Below, in pieces: positions 11,474 to 21,269 of a stretch of 64,000 nt of DNA. Under the pieces are notes generated by a model. That model had not been told where the DNA came from and searched no databases. It saw only the letters and a list, made by a program, of their open reading frames with translations. The number at the start of each line of letters is the position of its first letter. Positions within the stretch are counted from its first letter, which is position 1. A program made the position numbers and the translations under genes. This DNA comes from Caulobacter sp. UNC358MFTsu5.1 (lineage in GTDB: Bacteria; Pseudomonadota; Alphaproteobacteria; Caulobacterales; Caulobacteraceae): the NCBI RefSeq assembly GCF_000712075.1, contig NZ_JONW01000010.1, forward strand, positions 186,092-250,091, in the 5' to 3' direction.

Positions 11474-12382
11474 TCAGTCCGCCTTGCAGATCAGCACGTT
11501 CTTGCCGCCACGCTTGGCGGGCGTCAGCGTGCCGGCGCAGGGCTTGGGATCGGCGGGGTCGATGATGATCTCGCCCCTGGCGGCGATCGGCATGGCGGCG
11601 GGCTTGGCGCCGATCGGCGGCAGGTCCGCGGCCGGCTTCTTGGCGACGGGCTTGGTCGTGGCCGGTTTCGGGGCGGGCTTGGCCGTCGAAGCCTTGGTCG
11701 CGGCGGGCTTGGCCGGGGCTTCGGCCACGGGCGCGGGGGTCTCGGCGACCGGCGCCGGAGCCTCGGGCTCGGCCGCCTGAGGGGCTTCGGGCGCGGTCTC
11801 GGGCGGGGCTTCCGGAGCGGGGGGCGCTTCGGCGGGCGCGGGCGCTCCCTTCTTGACGTTGTAGTTCAGGGCCTGGCCGAACAGGTTGGACTTGGTCTCC
11901 AGGGCCTTGGCGCGGGTCTCGCAGTCGCCGGGCGGGCTCCAGCTCATCCACACCTGGGCCAGGCGGGCCTTCTCGACCTGGTCGGCGCCGGCCCAGACCG
12001 AATGGCCCTTCTTGATCGCCGCCGCGCCGTATTCCGAGATCGGACGGGGGCTGGCCTTCTCGGCCGCGACGATGGCCGAGCGGTAGACCACCAGGTCCTT
12101 CTTGGCCTGGTCGCGCATGGCCGGATATTCCTTCATGGCCGCGGCGAAACCGTCCGGGCCGGGGAAGGTCTTCTCGATGCGGGTCACTTCCGGCATCACC
12201 TTGTCGTACAGCTCGACATAGCCGCCCAGCGCGCCATAGCACCAGCCGACATAGCCGTAGTCGTCCGTCGGCGGCGTGGCGGCCGGGGTGGTGCGGGGCG
12301 GAGGAGCGGTCGGAGCCGGCGCGGTGGAGACGGGAGCGTCCTGGGCGATCAGGGCCAGGGCGAAAAGGAAGGCGGTCGCCAT
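11474..12382 (-). CDS. Secreted hypothetical protein with Ala/Pro-rich linker
   Basis: This 302-residue protein, taken from the ATG at 12382, starts with a hydrophobic signal (ATAFLFALALIAQ). A Pro/Thr-rich stretch follows, then a globular part of about 140 residues with Cys and Trp (DDYGYVGWCYGALGGYVELYD onward). After that comes a long low-complexity APAPVAE/KPA linker and a short basic C-terminus with two Cys (PCAGTL...VLICKAD). The layout suggests a periplasmic protein whose tail reaches across the envelope. No family is recognised. The frame is open 83 codons further upstream, but that part lacks coding character. Confidence 0.7.
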   Translation of the reverse strand: MATAFLFALALIAQDAPVSTAPAPTAPPPRTTPAATPPTDDYGYVGWCYGALGGYVELYDKVMPEVTRIEKTFPGPDGFAAAMKEYPAMRDQAKKDLVVYRSAIVAAEKASPRPISEYGAAAIKKGHSVWAGADQVEKARLAQVWMSWSPPGDCETRAKALETKSNLFGQALNYNVKKGAPAPAEAPPAPEAPPETAPEAPQAAEPEAPAPVAETPAPVAEAPAKPAATKASTAKPAPKPATTKPVAKKPAADLPPIGAKPAAMPIAARGEIIIDPADPKPCAGTLTPAKRGGKNVLICKAD

Positions 12383-12753
12383 GCGGGCGGAAGTCCTCTT
12401 GTAGGGCGTCGCTCGAGAGAGTCGGTCGCGTTCGAATAGAGCATTTCCGGCCTCATTGGGACCGGAGCGTGGCGCCCGGATGTTTTGCACCGCGGTCGGC
12501 CAAGCGGCGCCATAACGAACGGATAAGCCAAAAAGCTCCCTCTTGCGGCAAAGATTCCTGTGTACAGCCGAGCGTTGCGAAGATTGCCCGTTCTTCCACA
12601 CGTTACAAAGTTTCAATGTGCGCCGCAGCAAGGACCGGGTGGGGGCGCGGCGTTTTTGTGCTAGAAGGCGAAAAGGGAGCGTGGTCCGTTGAGAGGCGGG
12701 GACGTGCCTCCGCCGTCATCACTCCGCCACGCTTCTGGACTGTCGTCGCTGCC
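12383..12753. other. 371-base non-coding gap between divergent genes
   Basis: This gap separates the starts of the secreted hypothetical protein and the TerB-J protein and must hold both promoters. A GCTAGAAG stretch at 12659-12666 resembles a Caulobacter -10 element for the rightward gene, without a convincing -35. Nothing else is recognised; base composition is locally lower in GC. Confidence 0.45.
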
Positions 12754-13449
12754 ATGACCTTCTGGCGTAACATCGCAACCCTCGCCGCGCGGCGGCTGGA
12801 CCTGGCCGAGTGCCAGGAATGTCCGCCCGGCCTGCCGGGCCAGGACCCAGCCTTCTCGACGGCGGTCACGGCCCTGGGGGCCAAGCTGGCCAAGGCCGAT
12901 GGCTCGGCCGACGGCGACGAGTACGCCGCCTTCGCCGAGGTGTTCCACCCCGACCCCGAGTCGGAGAACAACATCCATCGCCTGTACGACCTGGCGCGGC
13001 AGACGACGCACGGCTTCGAGAGCTACGCCAAGCGGCTGGCCAAGCGCTACCGCACGTGTCCGCAGATCCTCGAGGACGTGCTGGACGGCCTGTTCCACAT
13101 CGCCAAGGCCGATGGGGCGGTGACCCAGGAGGAGCTGGCCTATCTGGAGCGGGTGGCCGACCTGTTCGGCATGTCGCCCCTGTCGTTCCGCCGCTTGACC
13201 GCCACCCACGTGGGGACCGAGCCGGACGACCCGTACCGGATCCTCGACGTGCCGGCCGACGCCGACGACGCGGTGGTGCACCAGGCCTGGCGCTCGGCCA
13301 TGTCGGAAGCCCACCCCGACCGGGCCCGGGCCCGCGGCCTGCCGCTGGAGTTCATCGAGGTGGCCGAGGCCAAGTCGGCCGCGATCAACGCCGCCTTCTC
13401 GACGGTGATGCGCGAGCGCCGCGAACTGGCCGGCCTCCCCGCGAACTAG
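12754..13449 (+). CDS. TerB-like / C-terminal J-domain protein (DjlA-like)
   Basis: This 231-residue protein has a TerB-like helical domain (FSTAVTALGAKLAKADGSAD... and FHIAKADGAVTQEELAYLE) and a C-terminal DnaJ domain with HPD starting at His187, in SEAHPDRARA. That matches DjlA co-chaperones, which stimulate DnaK through the HPD loop. E. coli DjlA has an N-terminal membrane segment; this one has only a weak MTFWRNIATLAARR start. The ATG at 12754 removes 95 residues of unlikely upstream frame. Confidence 0.88.
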   Translation: MTFWRNIATLAARRLDLAECQECPPGLPGQDPAFSTAVTALGAKLAKADGSADGDEYAAFAEVFHPDPESENNIHRLYDLARQTTHGFESYAKRLAKRYRTCPQILEDVLDGLFHIAKADGAVTQEELAYLERVADLFGMSPLSFRRLTATHVGTEPDDPYRILDVPADADDAVVHQAWRSAMSEAHPDRARARGLPLEFIEVAEAKSAAINAAFSTVMRERRELAGLPAN

Positions 13450-13590
13450 TTGGCCGCGAACTAAGCCGTCATTTCGCCGTGGTTAGAGCGGAATTCATTT
13501 TGCGGAACGATCCGCTGGGTGTTCAGTTGACGTTCACGAGTGGCGCCCCATCTTGATTTGCGAGGGCGGGGCACGCCTGCGAGGACGACG

Positions 13591-13896
13591 ATGGAGACGG
13601 TTGGCACTTCTTCAGGCAAGGCTACCGGTATCGCTTGGCGCAGCCTGGCCACTGTGGCCGGCGCCGTGGCCACCTCGGTCGCCGTCGCCGTCGCGGCCGT
13701 GATCGCGGTGGTGTTCGCCGCCACCCTGGTGGTCATCGGCTTCATGGCCACCGCGCTCCTGGGCTTGGCCGCCTTCGCCTTCCGCGGCCGCTCCTCCGCC
13801 CGCGCCGCCGCCCCCAGCGGCGATCCCGGCCTGATCGAAGCTCGCCACATGGGCGGGCACTCCTGGGTGGCCTACGGCTGGAACGAGCGGCGCTGA
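13591..13896 (+). CDS. Small membrane protein of unknown function
   Basis: This 101-residue protein has a short soluble N-terminus (METVGTSSGKATGIAWRS), a long Ala/Val-rich hydrophobic region (residues about 20-65) that could form one or two membrane helices, and a polar tail ending HSWVAYGWNERR. The ATG at 13591 follows GAGGACGACG, a usable ribosome site. It is convergent with the serine hydrolase gene. No family recognised. Confidence 0.65.
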   Translation: METVGTSSGKATGIAWRSLATVAGAVATSVAVAVAAVIAVVFAATLVVIGFMATALLGLAAFAFRGRSSARAAAPSGDPGLIEARHMGGHSWVAYGWNERR

Positions 13897-13903
13897 GACC
13901 CGC

Positions 13904-15325
13904 CTAGGCCCGGCTCAGCCGAGCCGCCTCCAACGCCTGCTGCATCACCGACTGCGCCTCCGGCGTGACGGCGTTCTGGACGCCCGCGAACACCATGCCC
14001 GCCGGCCGGTCGATGAAGACGTGCGCCCACCACAGGCCGTTCGACCCCACGTGACCCAGGCTGCCGTTGGCGTCGACGCCCCAGCCCAGGGCGGAGTAGC
14101 CGCCGAAGGGCGGGGTCTGCAGGCGTTCCCACGACGCCCGGCTCAGGAAGGCCTCGGGGCGATCACGATGGGCCTTCAGATAGGTCAGCAGGTCGCCGAG
14201 ACCGACGTGCGCCAGCCCGGCCGGGCCGAGGACGACGGGCAGGTCGGCCTTGTCGCGCCGGGTCTCGGGATGCAGGGCGCCGTCCAGGCCTCGGGCGTGA
14301 CCCAGGGGCTGCCGAGGCGGGCGGCCGGCCTGGGGCGGGCCGAAGCCGGCGCTCTTCATGCCCAGGGGCGAGAAGACCCGCTCGCGCATCAACTGCTCCC
14401 AGGATCGGCCCGTCACAGTCTCGAGCATGGTCGCCGCGACCACGAACCCGGCGTTGCTGTAGCTCTCGACCTGGCCGACCGCCGCCAGGGGCGGCGGTTT
14501 CAGGGCCGCCTGCGCATAGGCCAGCCGTTCGGCGCGCGGATCGGCCAGCGGCAGCCGGCTGAACCGGGCGTCGGGATCGGGCGCGTCGTGCGCCAGGCCG
14601 GAACGGTGCGACAGCAGGTGCAGCAGGTTGGCCTGGCCGTAGGCCGGGTCGAAACCGATGCGGGGACCCAGGATCTGGGCGATGGTGGTGGTCCAGTCGA
14701 TCTGTCCCGCCTCGACCAGCCGCGCGGCCAGGGTGGCGGTCATCGATTTGGTGTCCGAGCCGATATGCCACTGGTCCGAGGCGGCGACCGGGATCGCCGC
14801 TTCCGTCGAGCGCCGGCCTTCGACCAGCACGTTGTCCGGGCCGCCCTTGAACGCCCAGCCCGCTCCGAAGGCCGGGGCGCCGGAGATCGCGTGCAGTTGC
14901 GTCAGCCGGGCCGCCGTGAGCGGCCCCGGCGCCAGCACCGTCCGGTCCACCTTGAACAGGTCGCCGCGCCTGAACTTGATCGGATAGGATTGGCCGTCCT
15001 GGGTGACGACGCCCTCGAGCGCGTCGGGACCCGAAAGGCGGCCCTCGAAGGCGATGTCGTTGGTCTTCCATTCGACGGACAGGGTCGGGGCGGACCACTG
15101 GAACCGGCTGGCCTCGATCGTGAGCTCGCCCATGTCGATGATGGTCAGGCTCGCCCGCCCGTCGGCCACCGTCACCTTCGAACGATAGGGGCGGCCTTCG
15201 GCGATCATCGTCCCGGACCAGACGCCGATCGGCGGGGCGTCGGCCGCGAACGCGGCGACCGGAACGGTCGTCGCGGCGGCCAGCGCCAAGGCTCCGCGGA
15301 GGTGGTCTCGGCGCGTCGATGTCAT
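13904..15325 (-). CDS. Serine hydrolase, beta-lactamase/class C PBP family, Tat-exported
   Basis: This 473-residue protein begins with a twin-arginine signal (TSTRRDHLRGALALAAATT). An N-terminal domain of about 130 residues precedes the penicillin-binding fold, where Ser190 and Lys193 of SDTK form the SxxK motif, YSN is the second motif and GHVGSNG lies where the third is expected. Such proteins are peptidases or esterases more often than true beta-lactamases. It faces outward from the ABM/acyl-CoA dehydrogenase operon. The ATG at 15325 is chosen because the signal peptide starts there. Confidence 0.88.
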   Translation of the reverse strand: MTSTRRDHLRGALALAAATTVPVAAFAADAPPIGVWSGTMIAEGRPYRSKVTVADGRASLTIIDMGELTIEASRFQWSAPTLSVEWKTNDIAFEGRLSGPDALEGVVTQDGQSYPIKFRRGDLFKVDRTVLAPGPLTAARLTQLHAISGAPAFGAGWAFKGGPDNVLVEGRRSTEAAIPVAASDQWHIGSDTKSMTATLAARLVEAGQIDWTTTIAQILGPRIGFDPAYGQANLLHLLSHRSGLAHDAPDPDARFSRLPLADPRAERLAYAQAALKPPPLAAVGQVESYSNAGFVVAATMLETVTGRSWEQLMRERVFSPLGMKSAGFGPPQAGRPPRQPLGHARGLDGALHPETRRDKADLPVVLGPAGLAHVGLGDLLTYLKAHRDRPEAFLSRASWERLQTPPFGGYSALGWGVDANGSLGHVGSNGLWWAHVFIDRPAGMVFAGVQNAVTPEAQSVMQQALEAARLSRA

Positions 15326-15430
15326 GGGGCCCCCTGGTTTCTCCATTTTCGATAGGCGCGACCTTGGGTTGTCAAGCGGCGCCGCGCGGGGAGCGCCCCT
15401 TGCCCTCGGCGGCGTCTTGCTGGACAGTGG

Positions 15431-15444
15431 TTCAAACAACTGTT
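15431..15444. promoter_or_regulatory. Operator shared with the site at 17072
   Basis: TTCAAACAACTGTT contains the inverted repeat AACA-ac-TGTT and ends 14 bases before the start codon of the ABM-domain gene. The identical 14-mer lies 16 bases before the old-yellow-enzyme gene. A single repressor, perhaps TetR-type, could serve both. Confidence 0.6.
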
Positions 15445-15458
15445 CGCGGGAGGACGAC

Positions 15459-15749
15459 ATGATCGGCGTGGTGGCGGTGCTGAAGGTGCAACCGGACAAG
15501 GCGGCGGACTTCGAGAAGGTGTTCCTGGACCTGCAGAGCAAGGTGAAGGCCAACGAGCCGGGCTGCCTCGTCTATCAGCTGACCCGCAGCCGGGCCGAGG
15601 CCGGCGTCTACAAGGTGCTGGAGCTCTACGCCTCGAAGGATGCGCTCAAGCATCACGGAGGGACCGACTATTTCAAGGCCGCCGGCGCGGCCATGGGGCC
15701 GTTCATGGCCGGCGCTCCCGAGATCGAATATCTGGACGCGGTGGAGTAG
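15459..15749 (+). CDS. Antibiotic-biosynthesis-monooxygenase (ABM) domain protein
   Basis: This 96-residue protein has the small ferredoxin-like ABM fold: IGVVAVLKVQPDKAADFEKVF at the start, CLVYQLTRS in the middle and YKVLELYASKDALKHH, where family members keep the E.W/Y.s..al..H pattern. ABM proteins include cofactor-free quinol monooxygenases and stress-linked enzymes. It is the first gene of a two-gene unit with the acyl-CoA dehydrogenase 5 bases downstream. The ATG at 15459 follows GCGGGAGGA. Confidence 0.85.
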   Translation: MIGVVAVLKVQPDKAADFEKVFLDLQSKVKANEPGCLVYQLTRSRAEAGVYKVLELYASKDALKHHGGTDYFKAAGAAMGPFMAGAPEIEYLDAVE

Positions 15750-15754
15750 GGGCC

Positions 15755-16966
15755 TTGGATCTCGCCTTCTCGCCCGAGGATCTGGCCTTCCAGCAGGAGG
15801 TCCGCGACTGGATCGCCACCGCCTTCGACGACGACCTGCGCCGCAAGGTGGCGCAGTCGAAGAACGGCTATCTCGACAAGGCCGGCCAGGTGAAGTGGCA
15901 GAAGAAGCTGTACGAGCGGGGCTGGGTCGCGCCCGACTGGCCGGTCGAGCTGGGCGGGGCGGGCTTCACGCCGTCGCAGCGCTACATCTTCAACATGGAG
16001 CTGTCGCTGGCCGGCACGCCCAACCCCTCGCCGATGGGGCTGAAGATGTGCGCGCCGGTGATCATGGCGTTCGGCACGCCCGAACAGAAGGCCCAGCACC
16101 TGCCGCCGATCCTGTCGTCCGACATCTGGTGGTGCCAGGGCTATTCCGAACCTGGCTCGGGCTCGGACCTGGCCAGCCTGCAGATGAAGGCCGAGCGAGA
16201 CGGCGACGACTACGTGCTGAACGGCTCGAAGATCTGGACCACCCACGCCCAGTGGGCCGACTGGATGTTCTGCCTGGTGCGCACCTCGACCGAGGGCAAG
16301 CCGCAGGAGGGGATCAGCTTCCTGCTGCTGCCGATGACCCTGCCCGGCATCCAGATCAAGCCGTTGCCCACCCTGGACGGCCCGGCCGAGGGCGAGCAGG
16401 AGATCAACCAGGTCTTCTTCGACAATGTCCGCGTGCCGGTCGCCAACCGGATCGGCGAGGAGAACAAGGGCTGGACCTACGCCAAGTACCTGCTGGAGTT
16501 CGAGCGTGGCAACGCCTACGCACCGGGCCTGATGCACATGCTGCGCAAGGTCAAGAAGATGGCCGCCCTGGAGCGCGCCGACGACGGCGGGGCGCTGATC
16601 GACGATCCGGAGTTCCGCCGCAAGGTCGCCGAGCTGGAGATCGCGGTGGAGTCGCTGAACGCCACCGAGCTGCGGATCTTCTCCGGGCGCGGGGCGGGCA
16701 AGACGGTGGGCTCGGCCTCGTCGATGCTGAAGCTGGCCGGTTCGGAAACCCAGCAGGCGATCACCGAACTGGCCCTGGAGGCGGTGGGAAGCTACGCCGC
16801 GCCGTTCGTCCGCGACACCTGGGCCCCGACCAACGACGGCCGCGCGGGTCCCGACTACGCCGGCCCCGTCGCCCCGGCCTATTTCAGCTACCGCAAGACC
16901 ACGATCTATGCGGGCTCCAGCGAGATCCAGAAGAACATCATCACCAAGCTGGTGCTGGGGATCTGA
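15755..16966 (+). CDS. Acyl-CoA dehydrogenase
   Basis: This 403-residue FAD enzyme of the acyl-CoA dehydrogenase family carries CQGYSEPGSGSDLASLQ (FAD and substrate signature, residues about 128-144), GSKIWTTHAQWADWMF and the C-terminal YAGSSEIQKNIITK. It oxidises an acyl-CoA at alpha-beta and passes electrons to ETF. The start is probably TTG at 15755, giving LDLAFSPEDLAFQ, typical of the family. Its pairing with an ABM protein and shared operator with an ene-reductase suggest catabolism of a terpenoid-, ring- or branched-chain-type substrate, which is inference. Confidence 0.92.
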   Translation: MDLAFSPEDLAFQQEVRDWIATAFDDDLRRKVAQSKNGYLDKAGQVKWQKKLYERGWVAPDWPVELGGAGFTPSQRYIFNMELSLAGTPNPSPMGLKMCAPVIMAFGTPEQKAQHLPPILSSDIWWCQGYSEPGSGSDLASLQMKAERDGDDYVLNGSKIWTTHAQWADWMFCLVRTSTEGKPQEGISFLLLPMTLPGIQIKPLPTLDGPAEGEQEINQVFFDNVRVPVANRIGEENKGWTYAKYLLEFERGNAYAPGLMHMLRKVKKMAALERADDGGALIDDPEFRRKVAELEIAVESLNATELRIFSGRGAGKTVGSASSMLKLAGSETQQAITELALEAVGSYAAPFVRDTWAPTNDGRAGPDYAGPVAPAYFSYRKTTIYAGSSEIQKNIITKLVLGI

Positions 16967-17071
16967 CGCTGCGGGACGTGGCGGCGAAGCCGACGGAGGG
17001 GGCGTCTTGCGGCTCCAAACTTGGTTTCAGTTTTTCTGCGTGGTCTTGAAACGAAACCCACCGCATAAGCT

Positions 17072-17085
17072 TTCAAACAACTGTT
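17072..17085. promoter_or_regulatory. Operator shared with the site at 15431
   Basis: This second copy of TTCAAACAACTGTT has slightly extended symmetry (AAACA-ac-TGTTT) and ends 16 bases before the ene-reductase start codon. It is the only other copy I found in the window. Confidence 0.6.
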
Positions 17086-17101
17086 TTCTCCGGAGCCGCC
17101 C

Positions 17102-18193
<1,092 letters not shown>

Positions 18194-18202
18194 TCTGAGC
18201 TT

Positions 18203-18317
18203 TCCCTCCCCCTCGTGGGGAGGGTGGCCCTGGCGGAGCCAGGGTCGAGTGGGGCTTGATGAGTCAGCAGGCCCCACCCGTCCGCTTCGCGTCCACCCTC
18301 CCCATAAAGGGGAGGGA
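18203..18317. repeat. Dispersed 115-base intergenic repeat, copy A
   Basis: The element starts TCCCTCCCCC and ends with its complement GGGGAGGGA, with inner blocks GGCCCTGGCGGAGCCAGGGT and GGGG(c/t)TTGATGAGTCAGCAG. A closely similar copy lies at 23778-23894. It separates two convergent genes and carries no reading frame of its own. Confidence 0.85.
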
Positions 18318-18324
18318 GCAATCG

Positions 18325-19116
18325 TCACGCGATCGTCGTCACCAGCCCGCCTTCCGCCTTCAGCGACGCGCCGTTGGTCGCCGCCGACAGGGGGCTGGCG
18401 ACATAGGCCACCAGGCTGGCGATCTCCTGCGGCTCGATCATCCGCTGCAGCAGCGACGACGAGCGGTGCTTGGAGAAGAACTCGGCCTCGTGCTCCGCCG
18501 TCGAGGCGTCCGGGTTGCTGGACACGCTTTTCAGGAAGTCGGCGATGGCCGCCGCGCGGGTCGGGCCGGGCAGGACGGAATTGACCGTCACGCCGGTGCC
18601 CTTGGTCTGCTGGGCCATGCCGCGGGCGACGGCCAGCTGGGCGCTCTTGGTCATGCCGTAGTGGACCATCTCGCCCGGGATCGCGAGGCCGCTTTCGCTG
18701 GAGATGAAGATCACCCGGCCCCAGTTGCGCGCCAGCATGCCGGGGAAATAGCCGCGCGACAGGCGCACGCCGCTCATCACGTTGACCTCGAACAGGTGCA
18801 GCCAGTCCTCGTCCGGGATGTCGGCGAACGCCTTCATCTCGTAGATGCCCAGGTTGTTGACCAGGATGTCGATGCTGGGGACGGCCTTCAGGATGGCGGC
18901 GGCGCCGTCGGCCGTGCCGGCGTCGGCGAGCACGCCCTCGACCTTGTCCCCGCCCGAGGCGCGGATGTCGGCCAGCGCCTCGTCCAGCTTGGCCTGGCTG
19001 CGGCCGGTGACGAACACCTTGGCGCCTTCCACGGCCAGGGTGCGGGCGATCTCCAGGCCGATGCCGGCGGTCGAGCCGGTCACCAGGGCGGTCTTGTCTT
19101 GCAGTTTGAGGTCCAT
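18325..19116 (-). CDS. Short-chain dehydrogenase/reductase
   Basis: This 263-residue SDR has TGSTAGIG (NAD(P) loop), NNLG, catalytic Ser in ISSESG and YGMTK. NNLG in place of NNAG and the QRMIEPQEIASLVAYVASP segment place it with 3-oxoacyl-ACP reductase-like SDRs. It lies 105 bases downstream of the SMP-30 gene on the same strand, so the two may act on one sugar or lactone pathway. Confidence 0.9.
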   Translation of the reverse strand: MDLKLQDKTALVTGSTAGIGLEIARTLAVEGAKVFVTGRSQAKLDEALADIRASGGDKVEGVLADAGTADGAAAILKAVPSIDILVNNLGIYEMKAFADIPDEDWLHLFEVNVMSGVRLSRGYFPGMLARNWGRVIFISSESGLAIPGEMVHYGMTKSAQLAVARGMAQQTKGTGVTVNSVLPGPTRAAAIADFLKSVSSNPDASTAEHEAEFFSKHRSSSLLQRMIEPQEIASLVAYVASPLSAATNGASLKAEGGLVTTIA

Positions 19117-19221
19117 GGCTGGGCTCCGTTGTCTGACGAGGCCTCAGATGGTCCCGCGACGACGCCAAACTACGCCGCCGCGGCGACCTGGACTTGTGAA
19201 TTCAAGTCACGATCAGGACGA

Positions 19222-20133
19222 TCACGCGTTGAAATTCAGCTTCAGGCCCGGCCTGGGCCAACGGGCCTTGTAGAGCTTGCCGGTGCCCGACGCCGTGATC
19301 CAGGCGTCGCGCATGTCGGCCCCGCCGAAGCAGATGTTGGTGACGATCACGTCCGGGAAGGCGAAGTGCTCGGTGGTCCCGTCGGGCGAGAAGGCGGTGA
19401 TCCCGCCGTTGATGATCGTGGCCACGCAGACCTTGCCGTCGGCCTCGACCGCCAGGCTGTCCAGCAGTTGGTAGCCCGGCAGGTTGCAGACCACGTTGCC
19501 GGGCTGCAGGGGCGCGGGGTCGGCCAGGACGCCGGGCGAGGCCACGTCGAACGACCACAGCCGTCCCAGCATGGTGTCGGCCATGTAGACCGTCTTCTCG
19601 TCGGGCGAGAGGCCCACGCCGTTGGGCGAGACGAAGTGGTCGCGCCAGCGGGTGATCTTCGAGCCGTCGGTCAGGGCGTAGTACAGCGCCCCGTACTTGC
19701 GGCCCTCGGGCGTCGAGCAGCCGTGGTCGGTGAACCAGAGGCCGCCTTGCTTGTCGAACACCAGGTCGTTGGGCCCGACCAGCCGCTTGCCGTCGCATTC
19801 GGTGTAGAGCGTGGTGATCGCCCCGGTGGCGATGTCGACCCGCTGGATCGAGCCGCCCGTGTGCGTCGGCGGCGTGGGGCCGGGGATGTTCAGGCCGTTG
19901 GCCTCGAAGAACTGGAAGGCGCCGCCGTTGTTGGTGACGTAGATGGCCCCGTCCGGGCCGATGGCCGAGCCGTTGGGGCCGCCGGGGACCTCGGCGACGG
20001 TCTCCTTGCGGCCGTCGGGATGCACCCGGGTCAGGACCTGGCCCTGGATCTCGGTCAGGATCACCGAGCCGTCGGCCATGGCGATCGGGCCTTCCGGAAA
20101 CCGCAGACCCTCGGCGACGAGTTCCAGCTGCAT
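19222..20133 (-). CDS. SMP-30/gluconolactonase-like hydrolase
   Basis: This 303-residue six-bladed beta-propeller of the SMP-30/gluconolactonase family has the metal-ligand Glu in GLRFPEGPIAMADG, the Asn in VGPNDLVFD and Asp/Asn positions in FVSPNGVGLSPDEKTVYMADT. Family members hydrolyse sugar or aromatic lactones using a divalent metal. The ATG at 20133 removes a 57-residue upstream extension. No signal peptide is present, so it is probably cytoplasmic. Confidence 0.9.
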   Translation of the reverse strand: MQLELVAEGLRFPEGPIAMADGSVILTEIQGQVLTRVHPDGRKETVAEVPGGPNGSAIGPDGAIYVTNNGGAFQFFEANGLNIPGPTPPTHTGGSIQRVDIATGAITTLYTECDGKRLVGPNDLVFDKQGGLWFTDHGCSTPEGRKYGALYYALTDGSKITRWRDHFVSPNGVGLSPDEKTVYMADTMLGRLWSFDVASPGVLADPAPLQPGNVVCNLPGYQLLDSLAVEADGKVCVATIINGGITAFSPDGTTEHFAFPDVIVTNICFGGADMRDAWITASGTGKLYKARWPRPGLKLNFNA

Positions 20134-20230
20134 GCGTCTCTCCCTGGGATGACGCCTCTGACGGGCGCGCCCAGGGAGTAAACGGGCGTTTGAAGGTGGC
20201 GGCAAGTTTCCGGTGGGGCAGCGTCCGGGA

Positions 20231-20311
20231 CGGGGACACGCCCTTGCGGCGTGTCCCCATCGGCAGTCACGGAGCCAAGACTTGGAGACACGCCGCAAGG
20301 GCATGTCCCCG
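20231..20311. repeat. Nested GGGGACA hairpins
   Basis: GGGGACACGC (20232-20241) pairs with GCGTGTCCCC (20249-20258). A second, inverted near-copy follows at 20284-20310 with two mismatches, so the whole block can also fold as one long hairpin. It is part of the GGGGAC...GTCCCC family. Confidence 0.7.
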
Positions 20312-20314
20312 GCT

Positions 20315-20710
20315 CTAGTTCAGATCATAAAGCTCATAGGCGATCAGGCCGCCGTCGCCGCCCAGGAAGGCGCGGCCGTGGGCCGAGCGGACCAGGGCCT
20401 CGCGGTCCACCCACTTGGGCGTGGCGTCCGAGGCGTCGGCGCCCTCCATGGCGCAGGGCACGGTCAGGCGGACGGACTGGCGGGGCTTGAAGCGCTTGCC
20501 GCGCTCGGCCCGGATCGCCCGGCCGAACACCCGGCAGCTGGCGACCTCGCCGCCGTCCAGCGGCCGCACCTTGACCACGTTGAAGATCACCACGTCGGTG
20601 GCTGCGGCCCGCGCCAGGCTGTCGCTCTGGCCCAGGCTGACGTCGGCGGAGGCGGCTCCGGCCGCGCCCAGGGCCAGCACGCAGAGCAGGGCGGTCAGCT
20701 GACGCATCAT
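20315..20710 (-). CDS. Secreted hypothetical protein, downstream of folA
   Basis: This 131-residue protein has a clear signal peptide (MMRQLTALLCVLALGAAGAASA) and a mature part with two cysteines (ASCRVFG and VPCAMEG) that could form one disulfide. Its start overlaps the folA stop by 4 bases, so it is the last gene of the thyA-folA run. No family is recognised. Confidence 0.7.
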   Translation of the reverse strand: MMRQLTALLCVLALGAAGAASADVSLGQSDSLARAAATDVVIFNVVKVRPLDGGEVASCRVFGRAIRAERGKRFKPRQSVRLTVPCAMEGADASDATPKWVDREALVRSAHGRAFLGGDGGLIAYELYDLN

Positions 20711-21222
20711 CGGCGCTCCAGCACACGAAAGACGAAGGCGTGGTCGTCGTCCGGACCGGCAGGATGCGCCTCGCGGCGCACTTCCGTCCAGGCCGCTTCG
20801 TCGAAGGCTGGGAAGCTGACGTCGCCCTCGACCTTGGCCTGGACCTCGGTCAGGTAGAGGCGCCTGGCCTTGGGCAGGGCGGTCTCGAACAGGGCCCGGC
20901 CGCCGATCACGCAGACCTCGTCGACGCCGTCCTCGGCCGCCTGTTCCTTGGCCATCTGCACGGCCTCCAGGAAGCTCTCGCAGACCACGGCCTGGCTAGG
21001 GTCGAACGAGCCGTCGCGCGACAGCACGATGTTCATCCGGCCGGGCAGGGGCTTGCGGGGCAGGCTGTCCCAGGTCTTGCGGCCCATGATCACCGGCTTG
21101 CTCATCGTGCAGGCCTTGAAGATCTGGAGATCGGACTTCAACCGCCAGGGCAGGTCGTTGTCGCGGCCGATGACGCCGTTGAGCGAACGGGCTACAGGGC
21201 CGACGGTAAGGATAACGGACAT
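20707..21222 (-). CDS. folA: Dihydrofolate reductase
   Basis: This 171-residue DHFR reduces dihydrofolate to tetrahydrofolate with NADPH. It shows the N-terminal NGVIGRDNDLPWRLKSD, with Asp in place of the E. coli Asn before the catalytic segment, the cofactor segment VIMGRKTWDSLP, and VIGGRALFETALP. The ATG at 21222 (MSVILTVGPVARS) matches family starts; the upstream ATG-like extension is rejected. It lies downstream of thyA, whose product makes the dihydrofolate that this enzyme recycles. Confidence 0.96.
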   Translation of the reverse strand: MSVILTVGPVARSLNGVIGRDNDLPWRLKSDLQIFKACTMSKPVIMGRKTWDSLPRKPLPGRMNIVLSRDGSFDPSQAVVCESFLEAVQMAKEQAAEDGVDEVCVIGGRALFETALPKARRLYLTEVQAKVEGDVSFPAFDEAAWTEVRREAHPAGPDDDHAFVFRVLERR

Positions 21223-21269
21223 GGGGCCTGTCTTAGCCCCCAACCCCGCAGGATGTCGATGAGTCGACG

